A program made the position numbers and the translations under genes. From positions 2,356,001-2,420,000 of the forward strand of contig JBAJFE010000038.1 of assembly GCA_037903355.1 (NCBI GenBank): 64,000 nt of DNA. The letters run 5' to 3'. The notes under the pieces are model-generated. The model made no database searches, was not told where the DNA came from, and saw nothing but the letters and a program-made list of their open reading frames with translations. Below are positions 47,385-59,848 of this stretch, in pieces. The stretch comes from Trichuris trichiura (taxonomy: Eukaryota > Nematoda > Enoplea > Trichinellida > Trichuridae). Numbering within the stretch: the first letter of the stretch is position 1; every line of letters starts with the position of its first letter.

Positions 47385-47432
47385 AAAAATGTTCCCGACC
47401 TTCTTTGCAACACGGGCATCGGCAGTAATTCC

Positions 47433-47753
47433 TTGTTGAACTTGGGCTGCATGGTAGAGTGCATGCTACACATCGAACCAATTTCTCGATATGCTAATTA
47501 TGGCTGTTGGTGCGGTTTTGGCGGAGCAGGCGAGCCAATAGACAACATTGATAGATGTTGCCAATCACATGACCTTTGTTATGATCATGCGCTGAAGAAA
47601 GGTGCTTGCACCCTATGGCAACTGTACATCACATGGTACTGGTGGCGCTGTACTAAAGGATACCCTTCATGTCTTGGTAATAAACCTGACACCTGTTTGA
47701 TAATGTCTAAATCAGCCAGTCTTCATCCTTCTAGCGCTTTTAGTTATTATTAA
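47433..47753 (+). CDS. Secreted phospholipase A2 (group I/II-like), partial
   Basis: The frame carries the calcium-binding loop [15 protein letters not shown] and the catalytic helix with His-Asp in [14 protein letters not shown], the two defining sPLA2 motifs. It is open leftward beyond 47433 with no Met, so a signal-peptide exon lies upstream. After SHDLCYDHA the sequence has [22 protein letters not shown], then runs to a stop without the usual C-terminal C-x-C-D-x-x-x-x-x-C helix, so either a donor (GTAATA at about 47675 is the best candidate) leads to an exon I could not identify or the protein is truncated. sPLA2 hydrolyses the sn-2 ester of phospholipids outside cells. The catalytic His and calcium loop are intact. 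Confidence 0.82.
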   Translation: MLNLGCMVECMLHIEPISRYANYGCWCGFGGAGEPIDNIDRCCQSHDLCYDHALKKGACTLWQLYITWYWWRCTKGYPSCLGNKPDTCLIMSKSASLHPSSAFSYY

Positions 47754-50504
47754 TATAGTTTTTCGCCAGTTCATAGCATTCTTAGTAGGACTGTTGACAG
47801 CGCCAAACAAGGTGTTTTCCTTTCATTGCATGAGAACAGCTCAGAACATCAATTAAAGACATGACTGACGATTTTTACGAAAAATGCCCCAAGACTTTAC
47901 CTAGCAATATTCTGCTGTACACTAATATAATACTATGACGTTCGCTCTATGCAAAATGACTTTTAGTTACATTTTGTTGATCTCAGTTGGCTTCAAGAAG
48001 AAAAAAATACGGATTGTCCCATAGGCTTCAAAGGCTCTCATTCTGGCTGCTCCCTGCCGATAAACAGCTAAGTCAAGTGAAGCTAAGAAACGTCTAGAAT
48101 TTGAAACGTGGCATATGCCACCAACGAACGTTTGCTTCTATTCTGCCAGTGACATTTCCAGATTATTTAAAAAGGAATTTACTCACTGCTGTAGTCTGAC
48201 TGGTAGCAAACTATGCAAAAACGCTCTTCCACAGTACTTTTCAATATTGCGTTTGGAAAATTGTAGATAAGCAACGCACCAGTTGCGCCGCAGTTCTGTG
48301 TGAATGCGATCGCCAGATTGCACTTTGTCTCGCCAAGGAACCCATTCCGAATAAAAAACCAAAATGCAATAGGACAACTAGTAAGAAAAAATTACTTTAC
48401 TCTTTGAAGTTCCGTTTGTGTTTTAGCCGGAGTAGAGGACACAGTGCAACGAGCAACAGTTAGATCGCTCAGGATGGCTCAGCTGCTGTATTTAGCTCGC
48501 TTAGCAGCAACGACTAGCTAAGTTATATCCATGTTAGAAAGTTTATGTACAGTTATTTCCTCTTTTATGTGGCTTATTGAGATTTAATTCCAAAGCGTCA
48601 AGCTATGTGGGAAACAGAAGCGCAATGAAGAGCTGAAGAAAGAATCACAGCGCTCCACTTGGTTGGAGAACAAGAATTCAACTGATTCGTTAGCCTACTG
48701 AACATTCGCTACTCGGAGGTTAATGGGCTTTTCCTTATTTACCATATGATAAAAACAGAAAAGAGTTTAGTGGTGATGTGAATTAAATGACTCATCTTCG
48801 AGAGTTCTAGGTGTCTGAAATCGATAGCCTTAAAAGGAATGCTCCCCAAAAAGTCATCACAATGGTCGAATCCTCACAGCAACAAACTTTCAAAGCCCGA
48901 ACAAAACGTAACAAGAAAAGCTATTTACCTAGCAGGACGGCACGTACTGTATCTTGTACTTACCCGAAGTTAACAGAACTGATTGCGCCAGTAGCACGAC
49001 AACAGCTCGAATATGTGCGCATAGTTGAAGTCGGGCGTCAATGAGGGCCCGCTTGGGTATAACAGTGCGACTATAGCATTTAGAAAAAAATTTGAATTCA
49101 TTAGATTCTTATTTTTTGGATGTACTGGTTACATCCTGAAATATAAATCGCCGATAACTGAAAAGGGTAGAAGCCGACCCCGTCGCAGCATTAAAATTCT
49201 CTCAAGGTAAGTAAGTACCTTCCCCACGTCCGCTTTAACTAAGAGCTAATAGTGTTAATATTTCTGGTGCATCCAGTTTTCAATACTTCTGGTGCTAAAA
49301 TGTCGCAGCTTCACCTAAATTAAAATAATGTCTTTCAAATATTCATGCGGACAAATGCTCCTTTTGTCCAAAGCTACATGTTCGCCGTTAGTAGATAACC
49401 TATGCATTGAATGAACTTAGTTAAGATAACTATAGTGGTCTTAAAACGTCTCTAAATTAATGAATCAAAGAATGACACTACTTTAACAACTACAAAAACT
49501 CTGGTCCTACAAAACCGAAAGGAGCAAAAATAAGATAACGAAGCCGTGGTCTCATAAACCGGAAATGGTTTTGAATGGAAGTTTTTGACAGTACAAATTC
49601 TAGCAACTGTTTCCAAATGTAAAACTGCTCTTTCGAATAATCCTGTCGAATCGGGATCACACTTTTTATAAGCCAACGAAATAACGCATCCAATCGCCTT
49701 TTAAACGTGGTATCTAGTTTGCTTAACAAGAAGAATAACGCGTGCGCAACTAGCTAGTTAACTGATCATGTGACTCAATTCAATAGACTTGATTTGAGGA
49801 GTGCCTGCATTTCAAACCTTTCAAAGGACAGCGGTCACCGCTGAAAACCGGTCACGAGTAAACTGGAAAGCTCCAGAGGAATGATAAAATCGGTGTTCTT
49901 TTAAAAAAACGAATCTACTCATACATAAAACCTTACCATAAGGACTTACAAACCTTTTACAAGATGCTATGTTTACAAAAGAAAGAATTTTAGCACAATT
50001 CCTTGAAACCTTCACATAAAACAATCAGGCATTTTCGGCATGGTACAGCTTTTGGTTGGCAGGCAAAAATTTCTACTGGCCAGTACTGCACGGTGAATAA
50101 TCCACTACGAAACAACGAAGTTCGCTGCGGCAGCCAAATATGAGAGAAAATTGGGAAAGGAAAAGAAAGGATTTTATACTAAGTTAAATGGGTAAAAGAA
50201 ACACGCATTTTTGAAACTGGAAGAGTGAAATTATTTAAAAACAGCCCAATTAACACTCAGTTGAAGACTAATCCTGCTTATCAATTGTTTTCTTAAACTA
50301 AGTTTTCCAACCTGCAAACACTGTACAGTGGAAAGGACGCGATTGCTTCTTCCTGTCACTGTTCAGTTGCGTGCGATTGCAGACGCGCTAAACACCTTCA
50401 CTGTTGCCATCGGACCAACTGCCTTCTCAATTTTGAAGTAAAGGCGATTATAGTCGGTCACTCAATAAGCACTCCTCTTCAGCCATCTCTCTACAGCATC
50501 AAAG
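47754..50504. other. Stretch without a confirmed gene
   Basis: A minus-strand frame at 48183-48377 reads SEWVPWRDKVQSGDRIHTEL and NWCVAYLQFSKRNIEKYCG and looks protein-like, so it could be an exon of an unrecognised gene. Frames at 48811 (plus) and 49490 (minus) have no support. A solo PLE tail lies at 49824-49948. Confidence 0.35.
49824..49948 (+). mobile_element. Solo PLE tail
   Basis: 125-bp segment with a hammerhead-like block (CTGAAAA... GGAAAGCTCCAGAGG at 49841-49874) and a diverged tail, flanked by CAAACCTTTCA (49813-49823) and CAAACCTTTTA (49949-49959), 10 of 11 identical. Confidence 0.65.
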
Positions 50505-52453
50505 ATGAATTTACCTAGTGCACTAATGGTTATTCTGACGTTAACTTGTTCTGTTAATGCTACCATCAACTCACTGTGGTCGTGCCCGTCGGAAAATCCT
50601 GTGCATAGTTTCCTTGGATTTCGAACCAAAAATGGCAGATGCGTTACAGCAATCTTCCGGGGTCAAATACTCAGCAGCAAAGTGAACTTAAGCGCTACAA
50701 TTAAGGAGCGAGCAAAGATTTACTGTAAAACTCACTTCAAGCTGGGAACTTTGGTATCTTACCAGGATTTTAAACGATCAGCTATGCACCTAGAGAGTAT
50801 TGGACTTTTTGACAATAACGAAGATGACACTTGGCAAGCAGCGCTCTGCCTGCACAACGCTTATGCCGACTGCTTCCGAAAGGGTAAAAACAAATGCGTT
50901 TATGTGCCGGAGAAAAAGGTTTGCCTCTGGCAACACACCTACATCGAAATTCAGGCGCAGGAATTGCCATATGGAAGACAATGCCAAGCTATTGCGGGCA
51001 ACGGGCATAAATGTGACTGTACACAGTGTAGCACTACCGAGTGGAGCCCGTGGACAAATTATACCCACTACTTGGGCTTTTCTTTTCGAACTAGATATAG
51101 ACCAGAAGACACCAGTCCTTGCCATAACTGCTATCTAGATACCTCTCTTTGTTGCGCGCAGCATGAAGTACCATCCCATTTAAATATCACTGCGATACCA
51201 TGCTTAAACGGTGGAAGCATTGACCCATGGCTTGGAGACAAATGCAAATGCAGAAAGAATTTCACAGGATCATTTTGCGAGATAGGTAACGGCTAGAGCA
51301 ACTTAAGCATTATTGCATGATAACACCGAAAACACACTGAAGCTTTTATGATTCATTACTACTGCCGTAAAACGACTTCCTCTTACGACCAAGCATTTAG
51401 AACACGAGTACTTTCACGACCCGCCTAGTCTCGTCTTTAGCACCAGTCTTCCCAAATTCTGAAAGGAAGTGACGCTAAAGGCGGAATATGGCTGCTCTCT
51501 AAGATTCTAACGTTTTGGTGAGCACTTCAAACTGAGGATAGCACTCTTCTGCGTAACTTACGAAGTTGCAAACATCAACGGTATATTCCAAATAATTGGC
51601 TTATATTAAGTACTATTACTTACAGTGGAACCTCCAAAGTTGACTACCTCTATACATCGACCACCTCCGTAAGTGGGAAGTTGACCGCTTTAGCCGTGAC
51701 ATGGTATACGGACGCAATGCTAGTTTGCTCTTTGTAAATTAACCAGTCTGTTGGGTGGTCAGCTTACGGAGGTACAACTGTATTCAACAAATCAGCAATA
51801 AAATTATTCGTAACCCTAAGCGTTGACACCGACTTGTATGCCTCTGTTTCAAATTTTAAACAGTCTTTTTAAGGACAAGCCAAGAAGCAACAGACAAATG
51901 CGTTTAGTAATACTGCCATAAACCTTACTGTGCCCCAAGCTATGGCTCTGTTACTAATTTGGACTGCAGCAACGATTCTTGCTTGCCTACTGTGCACAGG
52001 AAGTTTCAAAAGTGTACGTATGTGGATCGAGTAAACCTAAAATCCTTTCCACTCGGTAATTTGCAGATGTCACCAAGCGAAAAGAGACAGCCAGTACCAA
52101 ACGTAGTGGTCAATATCCAAAATGTGGTATGCACTATTAGTAAAATGTTTCTGATGATAGTATGACAAAATCACCTCAGTGTTATTTATTTCAACAGAAT
52201 ACTTAAAAGTTCCTTAATCCCAAGCAGACTATGGCGTTCTCAAAAATAAATGTTATTATTCTTATGGTAGGGCGACAAAGACAAGGCCATACAAGCAGGA
52301 GATGCAGAAAACGAAAGCAGTGACGAATTTGAAAACACACGCTATGGAGAAGACTATCCAAAACGTGCAAGTGACCATGGATTGTTGGCAGGAGAAAAAC
52401 ATGAACGCCAGGTACTAACCGACAGTGGCTTCGAAAAGCTTGAAGAAAGATAA
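50505..52453 (+). CDS. Single-pass membrane protein with TSP1-like and EGF-like motifs
   Basis: Exons 50505-51285, 51874-52013, 52067-52126 and 52271-52453 join in frame (phases 1, 0, 0) for 387 aa. Residues 1-19 are a signal peptide (MNLPSALMVILTLTCSVNA). The ectodomain is Cys-rich with N-glycosylation sites (NLSA, NYTH, NITA, NFTG), a TSP1-like TTEWSPW stretch and an EGF-like CLNGGSIDPW...CKCRKNFTGSFC. Exon 2 encodes the transmembrane helix MALLLIWTAATILACLLC. The cytoplasmic tail of about 85 residues is acidic and polar (GDAENESSDEFENTRYGEDY) and ends LEER. Read without splicing, exon 1 would stop at NG after 263 codons, so an unspliced call would give a secreted protein. Intron 1 contains a pogo-type MITE. 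No named orthologue recognised; a receptor or adhesion role is inference. Confidence 0.83.
51623..51780. mobile_element. Pogo-type MITE inside an intron
   Basis: 158-bp element with inverted ends CAGTGGAACCTCC and CAGTTGTACCTCC, flanked by TA. Shares GGTCAACTT/AAGTTGACC and CTTACGGAGG words with 19542-19857. It lies in intron 1 of the TSP1/EGF-like membrane protein gene. Confidence 0.85.
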
Positions 52454-54185
52454 ACTGCAGGCCAAGCTAAGCGGTGCAACACACAGAAGCGCAGAGAAGT
52501 TACGCGATGGCAGAGTGATATGCGAAGTTCCACAAACAAAAACTTACGTTCATGTATCAAAGCACAACAATTTACACTGCAAGCGTAATCCTAAACTGAC
52601 TTTGTAAAGCTTAGCAATCCATCGCACCGTTCGATACTTCTCTGCCTCCAATAATATACATACTCATGTATGTACACTATTGGAGGCAAGAGCTATTCAA
52701 CAATGCTCGTTGAAAAGCCTACATTTTGAATGCGAACATGCACGCAAAAACACTGCTGAAGAGTTTTTGTTTTCACCAACACAAATTGCTCAGAAATGAT
52801 AACGCAAACAGCAGATACGATAACGTTTCTTCCATTTAACTATGCGTTCGCATCAGACATTTGCGTCCGACAAAGTTGCTTTACTTTTATTTTCAACAAT
52901 TGTTAGGTAAGATGATTTTCACCAGACTTCGCTCGAAGATAATATATCATACCACTTTAGGCAAGTAAAACGTCGAACTGAATCGAAGCACTATTGTATC
53001 TGTTACCGCTGTGCGACGCTAGCTAAGCAAACGTACTGAATAATTGATACACAAAAACAATGCGGCATCGTAATTACCTCAGTGAATTTTTATTCAAGAA
53101 AATACTTTAAGTATGCGAACCACTTAACGCCAAAACAAGACACTTTGGGACTGTATTGTCCACAAGGCGTGTTCGCGTACAGCTTTTCTTATTGCTAGTT
53201 TACTCCATAAATGCAGGGTAAATAGGTACTACAAACCACCAATATTAGCGAAGTACTAACGCAGAGCTTGTTAGTTTGAGCTGTTATTTGCCTTTGACCT
53301 ACTAGAAAGCGCTTCACCGCTGACTAGATTGTTTCAACATTAACAGTTTTAAAAAAATGACCTGCGGATTTATACGCAATAAAAACAACAATGCAATGCC
53401 AAATTTGTATTAAAATGATATTTCAACACGCAGGCAGTCCGTACAAGCTCATGACAGATCATGGCGTCCAGATACTGGGCCCTCGTCATGCAAATTTTCT
53501 TACACTAAATTTGTCGATCTTAGCACAATGGTTACTTACGTCATGCATTATTATTATTTCTATAATTATAATAACAATAACTATTATTATTACTTCATGT
53601 GCGTGTTTTGGATCCTGTCCCGAATCTGCCCGCAAACATACAGTAATTCAGGGAGGTAAACACGGAAACGTAGGTTTGTGAACTGAAAGTAAATAAATTG
53701 CCTGCTGACATGCAGTAATTTAGGGAGGTAAATAAGGAGTTACGGGTTTATTACACTGTAATTTGAAAACGTTGCATCTCATACAGTGAAAAGCAAAATT
53801 AACAGGCTTTTTTCGCTGAGCAGCCACTGTTTCCTTTATGTAAACGCTGCTAGTAATGCTAGGAGCATTTAAAAGGCTTGTACACCATAATTTAGCTGTA
53901 CCTACGGTTTTTGAACCGCTACTTGAACCAATTTCTCCCTTAACTAGCTCGTCTTGCTTTTCTGCGCTAAGGGAAACCCCAGTCTACACATCAGATGAAC
54001 GCTGTACGAATAGAATAGGATTAAGATTGGATAACACTTAAAAAACTTGTACAGCGTAATCAGGTGTAAATGAGGATTGCATCGAGCTAACTGAAGCAAT
54101 TTTTTTCCGTTAACCTCGCTGATTTACTTTTCCGCGTTTACGAAGCCTGAATCTACAGACCGGATAGATGCTGCGCGAATGGGCT
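52454..54185. other. Gene-free spacer
   Basis: An inverted pair CCTCCAATA...TATTGGAGG around 52647-52686 may act in 3' end structure of the gene upstream. Simple ATT-rich sequence at 53547-53595. GCAGTAATTTAGGGAGGTAAA-like words repeat near 53640 and 53715. Confidence 0.4.
53547..53595. repeat. ATT/AAT-rich simple repeat
   Basis: Imperfect run of ATT and ATA trinucleotides. Confidence 0.8.
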
Positions 54186-54307
54186 AACAATTATGATTTT
54201 GAAAACATGATGTTTTTGTACGGGAGTGTGAGTTTTCATATTGAAGAATGTCTTTATTACGGATTTTCTCCCGTTGTGATAATAACAAAGAGGTTTTAAC
54301 ACTTCTT

Positions 54308-54342
54308 CCGGAGCTTTCGGGTTCTTTCGCGACCCGTCTTCA
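54308..54342 (-). ncRNA. Hammerhead-like motif, left arm
   Basis: Minus strand: CTGAAGA, C, GGGT...ACCC stem, GAAA, GCTCCGG. Confidence 0.5.
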
Positions 54343-54383
54343 GCGGTGAAATTATGTATCTATAAAGATACATAATTTCACCG

Positions 54384-54418
54384 CTGAAGACGGGTCGCGA
54401 AAGAACCCGAAAGCTCCG
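54384..54418 (+). ncRNA. Hammerhead-like motif, right arm
   Basis: CTGAAGA, C, GGGT (loop CGCGAAAGA) ACCC, GAAA, GCTCCGG; mirror copy of the left arm. Confidence 0.5.
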
Positions 54419-54503
54419 GAAGAAGTGTTAAAACCTCTTTGTTATTATCACAACGGGAGAAAATCCGTAATAAAGACATTCTTCAATATGAACAATTATG
54501 ATT

Positions 54504-56940
54504 CACTTTATGTTGCCCGTTTCTCTTGTGTAGGAGGCGTTGCAACCACATTTAATTTTATAAACGACGCCCGGTCTTTGTTCTAACGGAACTTTAATCT
54601 TGTCGTGCCGGACTAGAGATCCTGGGCTAGGGGAAGACTTGAAGCATTGACTCAAGGTAAACTGACCCATCTTCTCCAGTGTCGTGACGCGGGTCTTCTA
54701 CTTAATTGTTTCCAATTACGTTGCACTCATTTCGCAGCACTCCAGTGTTGGGAGAATTCCATGGTAAACGGGTTTCTTCTTACTACGTTCGACCAGTCGT
54801 GAACATCGTAAAACCCTATCACATCTGGGGGCCAAGTTACATGACATCTCCACTTTTCTAGTGTAGACATTAGACCGTTGCGCTTTCTCCCTTGTTACAA
54901 GCCCACATTCGAGAAGCATGCACAGGGATAGTGTTTGAACAGGAGAAAGTATTCTCGAGAAAGCTAAAGAACCTATACTGCACCAATTCGTGGAGTTTCA
55001 AAAGATCTAGCAGAGACAGGTCAACGACTGACAACTACCTGGACAAGGCCGTTGTGAACCTCAGCTCCACTAGCCTAACGTCAGTGTAAAAGAACGTTCT
55101 CTCCAAAGGATTTAACTTCGTTCCCACTCAAAGGACAGCTCCTTTCCTTGACATTGTAGCGTCAGCGGAGATGAGCCTAACGAGGACGGAACCAAGTAAG
55201 GCGGCTGAGATAAAAGGCATTATCTCAAGTTCCCTATGGCAGTTGAACAGACCTGAAAAGCATAATCTCAACCGCGTAAAGAGAAAGGTGATTAAGAAAT
55301 TCAGAAGGAGGAAGGATATAGTTGTCATTGAGGCTGACAAAGGCAACGTAGTAGTGCTTTTAGACAAGACCAATTATGTTAACAAGATGCTGTCTTTACT
55401 TAACAGTGCTACCTACATGCCCGTTCGGTCAGACCTAACTCCACAGATTAGGAAGGAGCTGAGAAATCTCCTGCAGATCTTAGCTGAACATTCCAAGGAA
55501 GACACCATCACCTCCATTCAGAACAGGTTGTACTACGTGAGCAACATCGTGTGCCCTCAGCTCTACGGTCTTGGAAAGGTACACAAACCTGGGATGCCTT
55601 TAAGACCGGCTGTATGAGTCATTACATCACAACAGTGTATCTACCTTAAAGCCATTATCCAGCCACTGACCGGAGGAGGTTCTCACGTTACCAACCACAA
55701 AGATTTTTGCGCGACTTTGAAATCATTCCACGTTTAAAAGACTGATTTTTTGGTAAGCTATGACGTGAAGAATCTTTTCACCAGCATCCCGATATCACAC
55801 ACGCTCAACGTACCACAGTCTCTATATGACTCAAACTCCAGCTTAGGTGAGAGGACCAAGCTTAATCCTTTCCAAGTAGTGAAGTTAGTTTCGTTTTGTA
55901 TGCGTGAAGGAAACTAATTCAGGTTCCAGGAAAGTTTATTCCGATAGAACAAGGGGGCGCCAATGGGAAGTCCACTATCTCTGGTCCCTGCTGAATTGTT
56001 TATTGAACAGCTGGAGGAGATAGCCTTCGAACAGACGGACAACCCTTGAGCTCGCTGTTTAAGCGTTACGTAGACGATATTTTCGCTATTGTCAAGGAAG
56101 GGCAAGAAGCTCTTTTGAGACACCTGAATTCTATTTTCCCGGGACAGACAGCTTTCACAATTGAGAGAGAAGTGGGTAGGAAACTCCCTTTCTTGAATGT
56201 GTTGGTTCGCTGAGAAGTTACGAGCTTAAGAACAACAGTATATAGGAAATCAACACATTCAAACAGATACCTGCATTTCTTCTCACACCATCACCTTTCA
56301 GCGAAGAAAGTTGTCGTGACAGGGATGGCGGATCGCGCCGCCACAATCTGTGACCCAGAGTTCTTGAACTCTGAGTCACACTACTTTGCGACGGCGTTGG
56401 AGAAAAACGGTTATTCGAAATCCTTCGTAGCCTCGACGATAGCGCAAAGGTTAAACCCACCTAAAGACAGGCCGAATAGTGAGGGCTGTCTTTACCCAGT
56501 GATCACGATCCCTTACTATGTCAGCCTAGGAGAAACACTTGCAACGTTTGAGACATCAGCATTGCTACCGCGTTTACCTTAAGTCTTCCCCTAGCCAACG
56601 ATCTCTAGTCCGGAATGATAAGAATAAAGTTGCGTTCGAGCAAAGACCGGGCGTGGTTTATGAAATCAAATGTAGTTGCAACGCCTCCTACATAGGAGAA
56701 ACGGGCAACACTTTATTTGGCAGGTTTGCCGGTCACGTGAAAGCCCTCAAGAGTTACCGGACCGCGGAAGAAAAACAGAATGGGACATACAGGAAACGAC
56801 AAGGACGTCCACGAAAAATACCACCTTTACAAGCCACGAAAAAGGCGAAAAACATCTCCGCAGTCGTTGAGCATTCTTCTCAATGCTCACTCGACTTGCA
56901 CCCGGCTATTATTTGCTGCGAGAGCCTTTTTCGGGTCTAG
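54504..56940 (+). pseudogene. Degenerate PLE: N-terminal region, RT and GIY-YIG
   Basis: A short minus-strand PLE fragment (about 54520-54680, nuclease start) sits next to a longer plus-strand copy: GFNFVPTQRTAPFLDIVASA near 55110, ADKGNVVVLLDKTNYVNKM, GLGKVHKPGMPLRPAV, VSYDVKNLFTSIP near 55757, GAPMGSPLS, FKRYVDDIFAI near 56060, a linker region and at 56539-56940 the endonuclease with NASYIGETGNTLFGRFAGHV and ISAVVEHSSQC. Many stops and shifts. It belongs to a PLE family different from the one at 31844-38090. This is again a head-to-head arrangement. Confidence 0.87.
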
Positions 56941-57921
56941 TATGTTGTTTCCCCACTCCGGCGGCTACTTCAAAGCGTAATCTGCGACTCTACAGCGTGA
57001 TAAATGGCTGTTATCGGCAGAACGGGACGGACGTTATCGTCAGGTTTAGTGAAAGCATGGAATTAAGCAGCTGCGCATGCATTGAAGTTACGGGAAACAC
57101 AATGGGGCCTGCAGGTGTTCAAGCTGAGACGTCGTCTAGCGACAGGGTAAATCTCATTCTGCGTTATGTCTGTGCCGGGATCTAGTGACAACTTCCCATC
57201 GACAAGTGGAGGCACCGTAAGGAGGCACTGACGCCTTCTGCCTGATTAGGTACACCCGAGTGAACCCGTCGGATGCGCCTCCAGCGAAATCGACGCGTCG
57301 CCTTCGTCAGGCTGAGCGCCTGCGCTAGCAGTACGTATGCTTTTTCCCTTTCTGCGTTACTCATTGCTCGCGTGTTCACTGATCGCTAAATAACGTTGCT
57401 TTGCGCTATGCTTCTTGTTGTTTGCGCCACGGTCAAGACTGCAAAACCCAGCAGCAGCAACGAACACGCGTCATGTTAAGGTTTAGGCTTAGGCTACGGC
57501 AGGTCAGGACGGCCGGCAGGGTTATAGAACGCACTTGCAAACAATCAGCAGAACGGCCAACTGTTTCCAGATGTGCAGCGTTCCTTTGCTGATACGCATC
57601 GCTCGTATGTGTACACAGTGAACAATAGCTTAGGTCAGCCATTGTTCAGGTGACGTAGTAATGGTCACGTGACCGGCTTTGAAGTTGCCGCCTGAACTTC
57701 CGGTGGGGAGACAACGTACAAGACCCGTTTTGCAAAACGCCAAAATAAAGTATCCGCCTGCTGCGGCAAGCTGAGCAACCTAATGAACAGGAACTGACGT
57801 TGTGGATCCGAAACGGTTGGTTGATACCGTATGACGAAAGAAAATTTTGACCAGCTTGACCTCTCATTCCTCTAAAGGCTGTTGTGCAGCGCAAGGTACG
57901 TCCAGTGCATGATTTCGGGAA
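56941..57921. other. Spacer between PLE and gypsy debris
   Basis: Half of a TTAGGC-type repeat at about 57475-57530 (GGTTTAGGCTTAGGCTACGG). No gene recognised; the right part may be decayed retrotransposon. Confidence 0.4.
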
Positions 57922-59314
57922 TTGAACGCACACATTGATACGTTCACAGCCAATTGCGACGTGCGTGCTCAGAAGTTGCGCGTATGGCGCCGACAGGGCA
58001 CAGACGTGTCGATTTTAGATCTGCACGAAGCATATCTACGGGTGTGCGTTGACAAATTGCTTTGGCCGTTCCAAACAGTGATACTCCATGGCCGGAAATA
58101 CTGCTTGACCCCGTTCATCTTTGGCTTAAATGTGGCTCCAACTATCATGAACCTCCTCATCCTTCACATGCCATGGTCGGGCATGTGCTCTCATTCGCTC
58201 CTGATGTGAGGAAAGGGACTTCAGCATTTATTCACGATGTCTTCGTTAACCAAAGCATGGTGAGCGCGGAAACGATGAAATTGTTACATTGTACATACAT
58301 TGGTTGACGAAAATGTCGACAAATATGTTGACGAATTCAGCATACACTGTCGACATCTTCATCAACCAAAAAAGTCTCAGACGGCACATCTGTGCACGGC
58401 CTGGAAGTCTGGGGGGAGCAGGGTTCCTTGCGTTGGTCAGGAGGCAACGAAATGAGTGGTCCGCCCAAGAACCTAACTAGGCGAACAGTGTTTTCGTTTT
58501 GCGGATAGCTAGTGGGGCACTACCCCATGTGCGGTTGGCTCAAGTCTTCCTCGGCCTTCATCAAATGGGGAGCTAATCGTGCAACGGAACGGTGGGACGA
58601 ACTCATTCATGGTGGCCAGGTATGAGTGCGGCTCAGCAAAATTGCTGGCACTTTAGAGACAAACGACTCGATGCACGGTAGATGGGACGTCTTTGGCAGC
58701 AAACCTAGAATTTAGGTTGATGCTAGCATGCTGGCTTTGGGCCTCGCACTGGAGCTAGACAGTTCCATCATAGAAGATAGGACGTGGTTGCGCTCATATG
58801 GGAAGGCTTGCCACATCATTATGGGGCAGCTCGATGCAGTGACCAAAAGGCTCAACGTTCCCCTTGCATGGCGGATGAAGGAGATCGAGCTCATGACGGA
58901 CTCTGTGACAGTCCAGTGGTGGGTTGAAGATAGCCTGTCAAGCAGGACCTGGCTGCGAACAAAGGCGGCCAACAAGATGCTTAACCGATGCCGGATAGAG
59001 ACAATATTGGCGCTAGTCAAAGAGTACGACCTGAAACTGACGGTCACCCTAGTACGATCGCCAACAACCTAACGAGGGTGCCAAAGCAATGGCTAGCCCC
59101 CATGGAATCCAGTGAAAAGGCGGCCTACACTGCAGTGGACAGCGATGTTTCGCCTGTACGCCTGATTGCAGAAGTGCATCGCGTTTCAGGCCACTCAGGT
59201 GTACGGCACACGTTGCACTCCGTCCTTGTCGTGACTACGGGTTTGCCATATACCTATGCACTCTACAAAAACACTCGGAACTTTTTCTCATGCCTAATAC
59301 CAAGGTCTAAATGA
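57922..59314 (+). pseudogene. Decayed gypsy-like pol fragment
   Basis: RT piece at 57922-58209: DVSILDLHEAYLRVCVDKLL, LWPFQTVILHGRKYCLTPF and GLNVAPTIM. RNase H-like piece at 58728-59072: LDAVTKRLNVPLAWRMKEIE and LMTDSVTVQWWVEDSL. A further piece at 59075-59230 has NLTRVPKQWLAP and VHRVSGHSGVRHTL (the HxxxxH zinc-finger start of integrase). Frame breaks separate the parts, and no LTR was found. Confidence 0.8.
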
Positions 59315-59814
59315 GAAGATCCTGAAATTCAACAAAGCTCAAAGCGTCAGGGCGTGCTTGAAGTGATTCCGCAACATATGACCCATTCTAAAGAATTACA
59401 AACTCGAGAGCAGGAAGAACTTTCCCTGAGCTGCGTCTACGGCAGATTGGTCGCAGTTATTTGGCGACTGCTCTGCAGTGCAGATAAAAGAAACGGGCCT
59501 TATTCGAATTCTCCCTACAAAAGTTGAGGCGACAATTTCCACTACGACAACGGCGACAACGTTGCGGAAGATACAGAAACTCAAAGCAGCTCGGATTGGA
59601 CGCTGTAAAAGCTTGACAGTATTTTTCGACAAGCGGAAGTACTAAAAGATATGAATGTTGAATACGATCCATACACGGAACGTGGCATCGTGGTTACACG
59701 AGGAATAACACCATCGTTGAAGGCGCTACAAGATTTATTCGATGAAGAAAAGAAAAGAGAGAAACAGCTCCCTTTTTTCGCTTCATCGAAAAAATAAGAT
59801 CAATTTTAGCGCCG

Positions 59815-59848
59815 CTGAAGATGAGTCACGCGCGGGCTGAAAGCTATG
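59815..59848 (+). ncRNA. Hammerhead-like motif in PLE tail
   Basis: CTGAAGA, TGAGTC... stem weakened, CTGAAAGCTATGG. GAAA box kept; stem partly decayed. Confidence 0.35.

Larger units (their letters stand above)
54199..54490. mobile_element. 292-bp palindromic PLE-tail unit
   Basis: A palindrome centred near 54362, with the same plan as 39926-40216: hammerhead-like motifs back to back and tails outward. The left end carries the full terminus (CACTCCCGTAC on the minus strand); the right end stops after TTCAATATG. A perfect 13-bp direct repeat AACAATTATGATT flanks it (54186-54198 and 54491-54503). Arm sequences differ from the other unit outside the conserved blocks, so the two are separate insertions. 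Confidence 0.9.
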
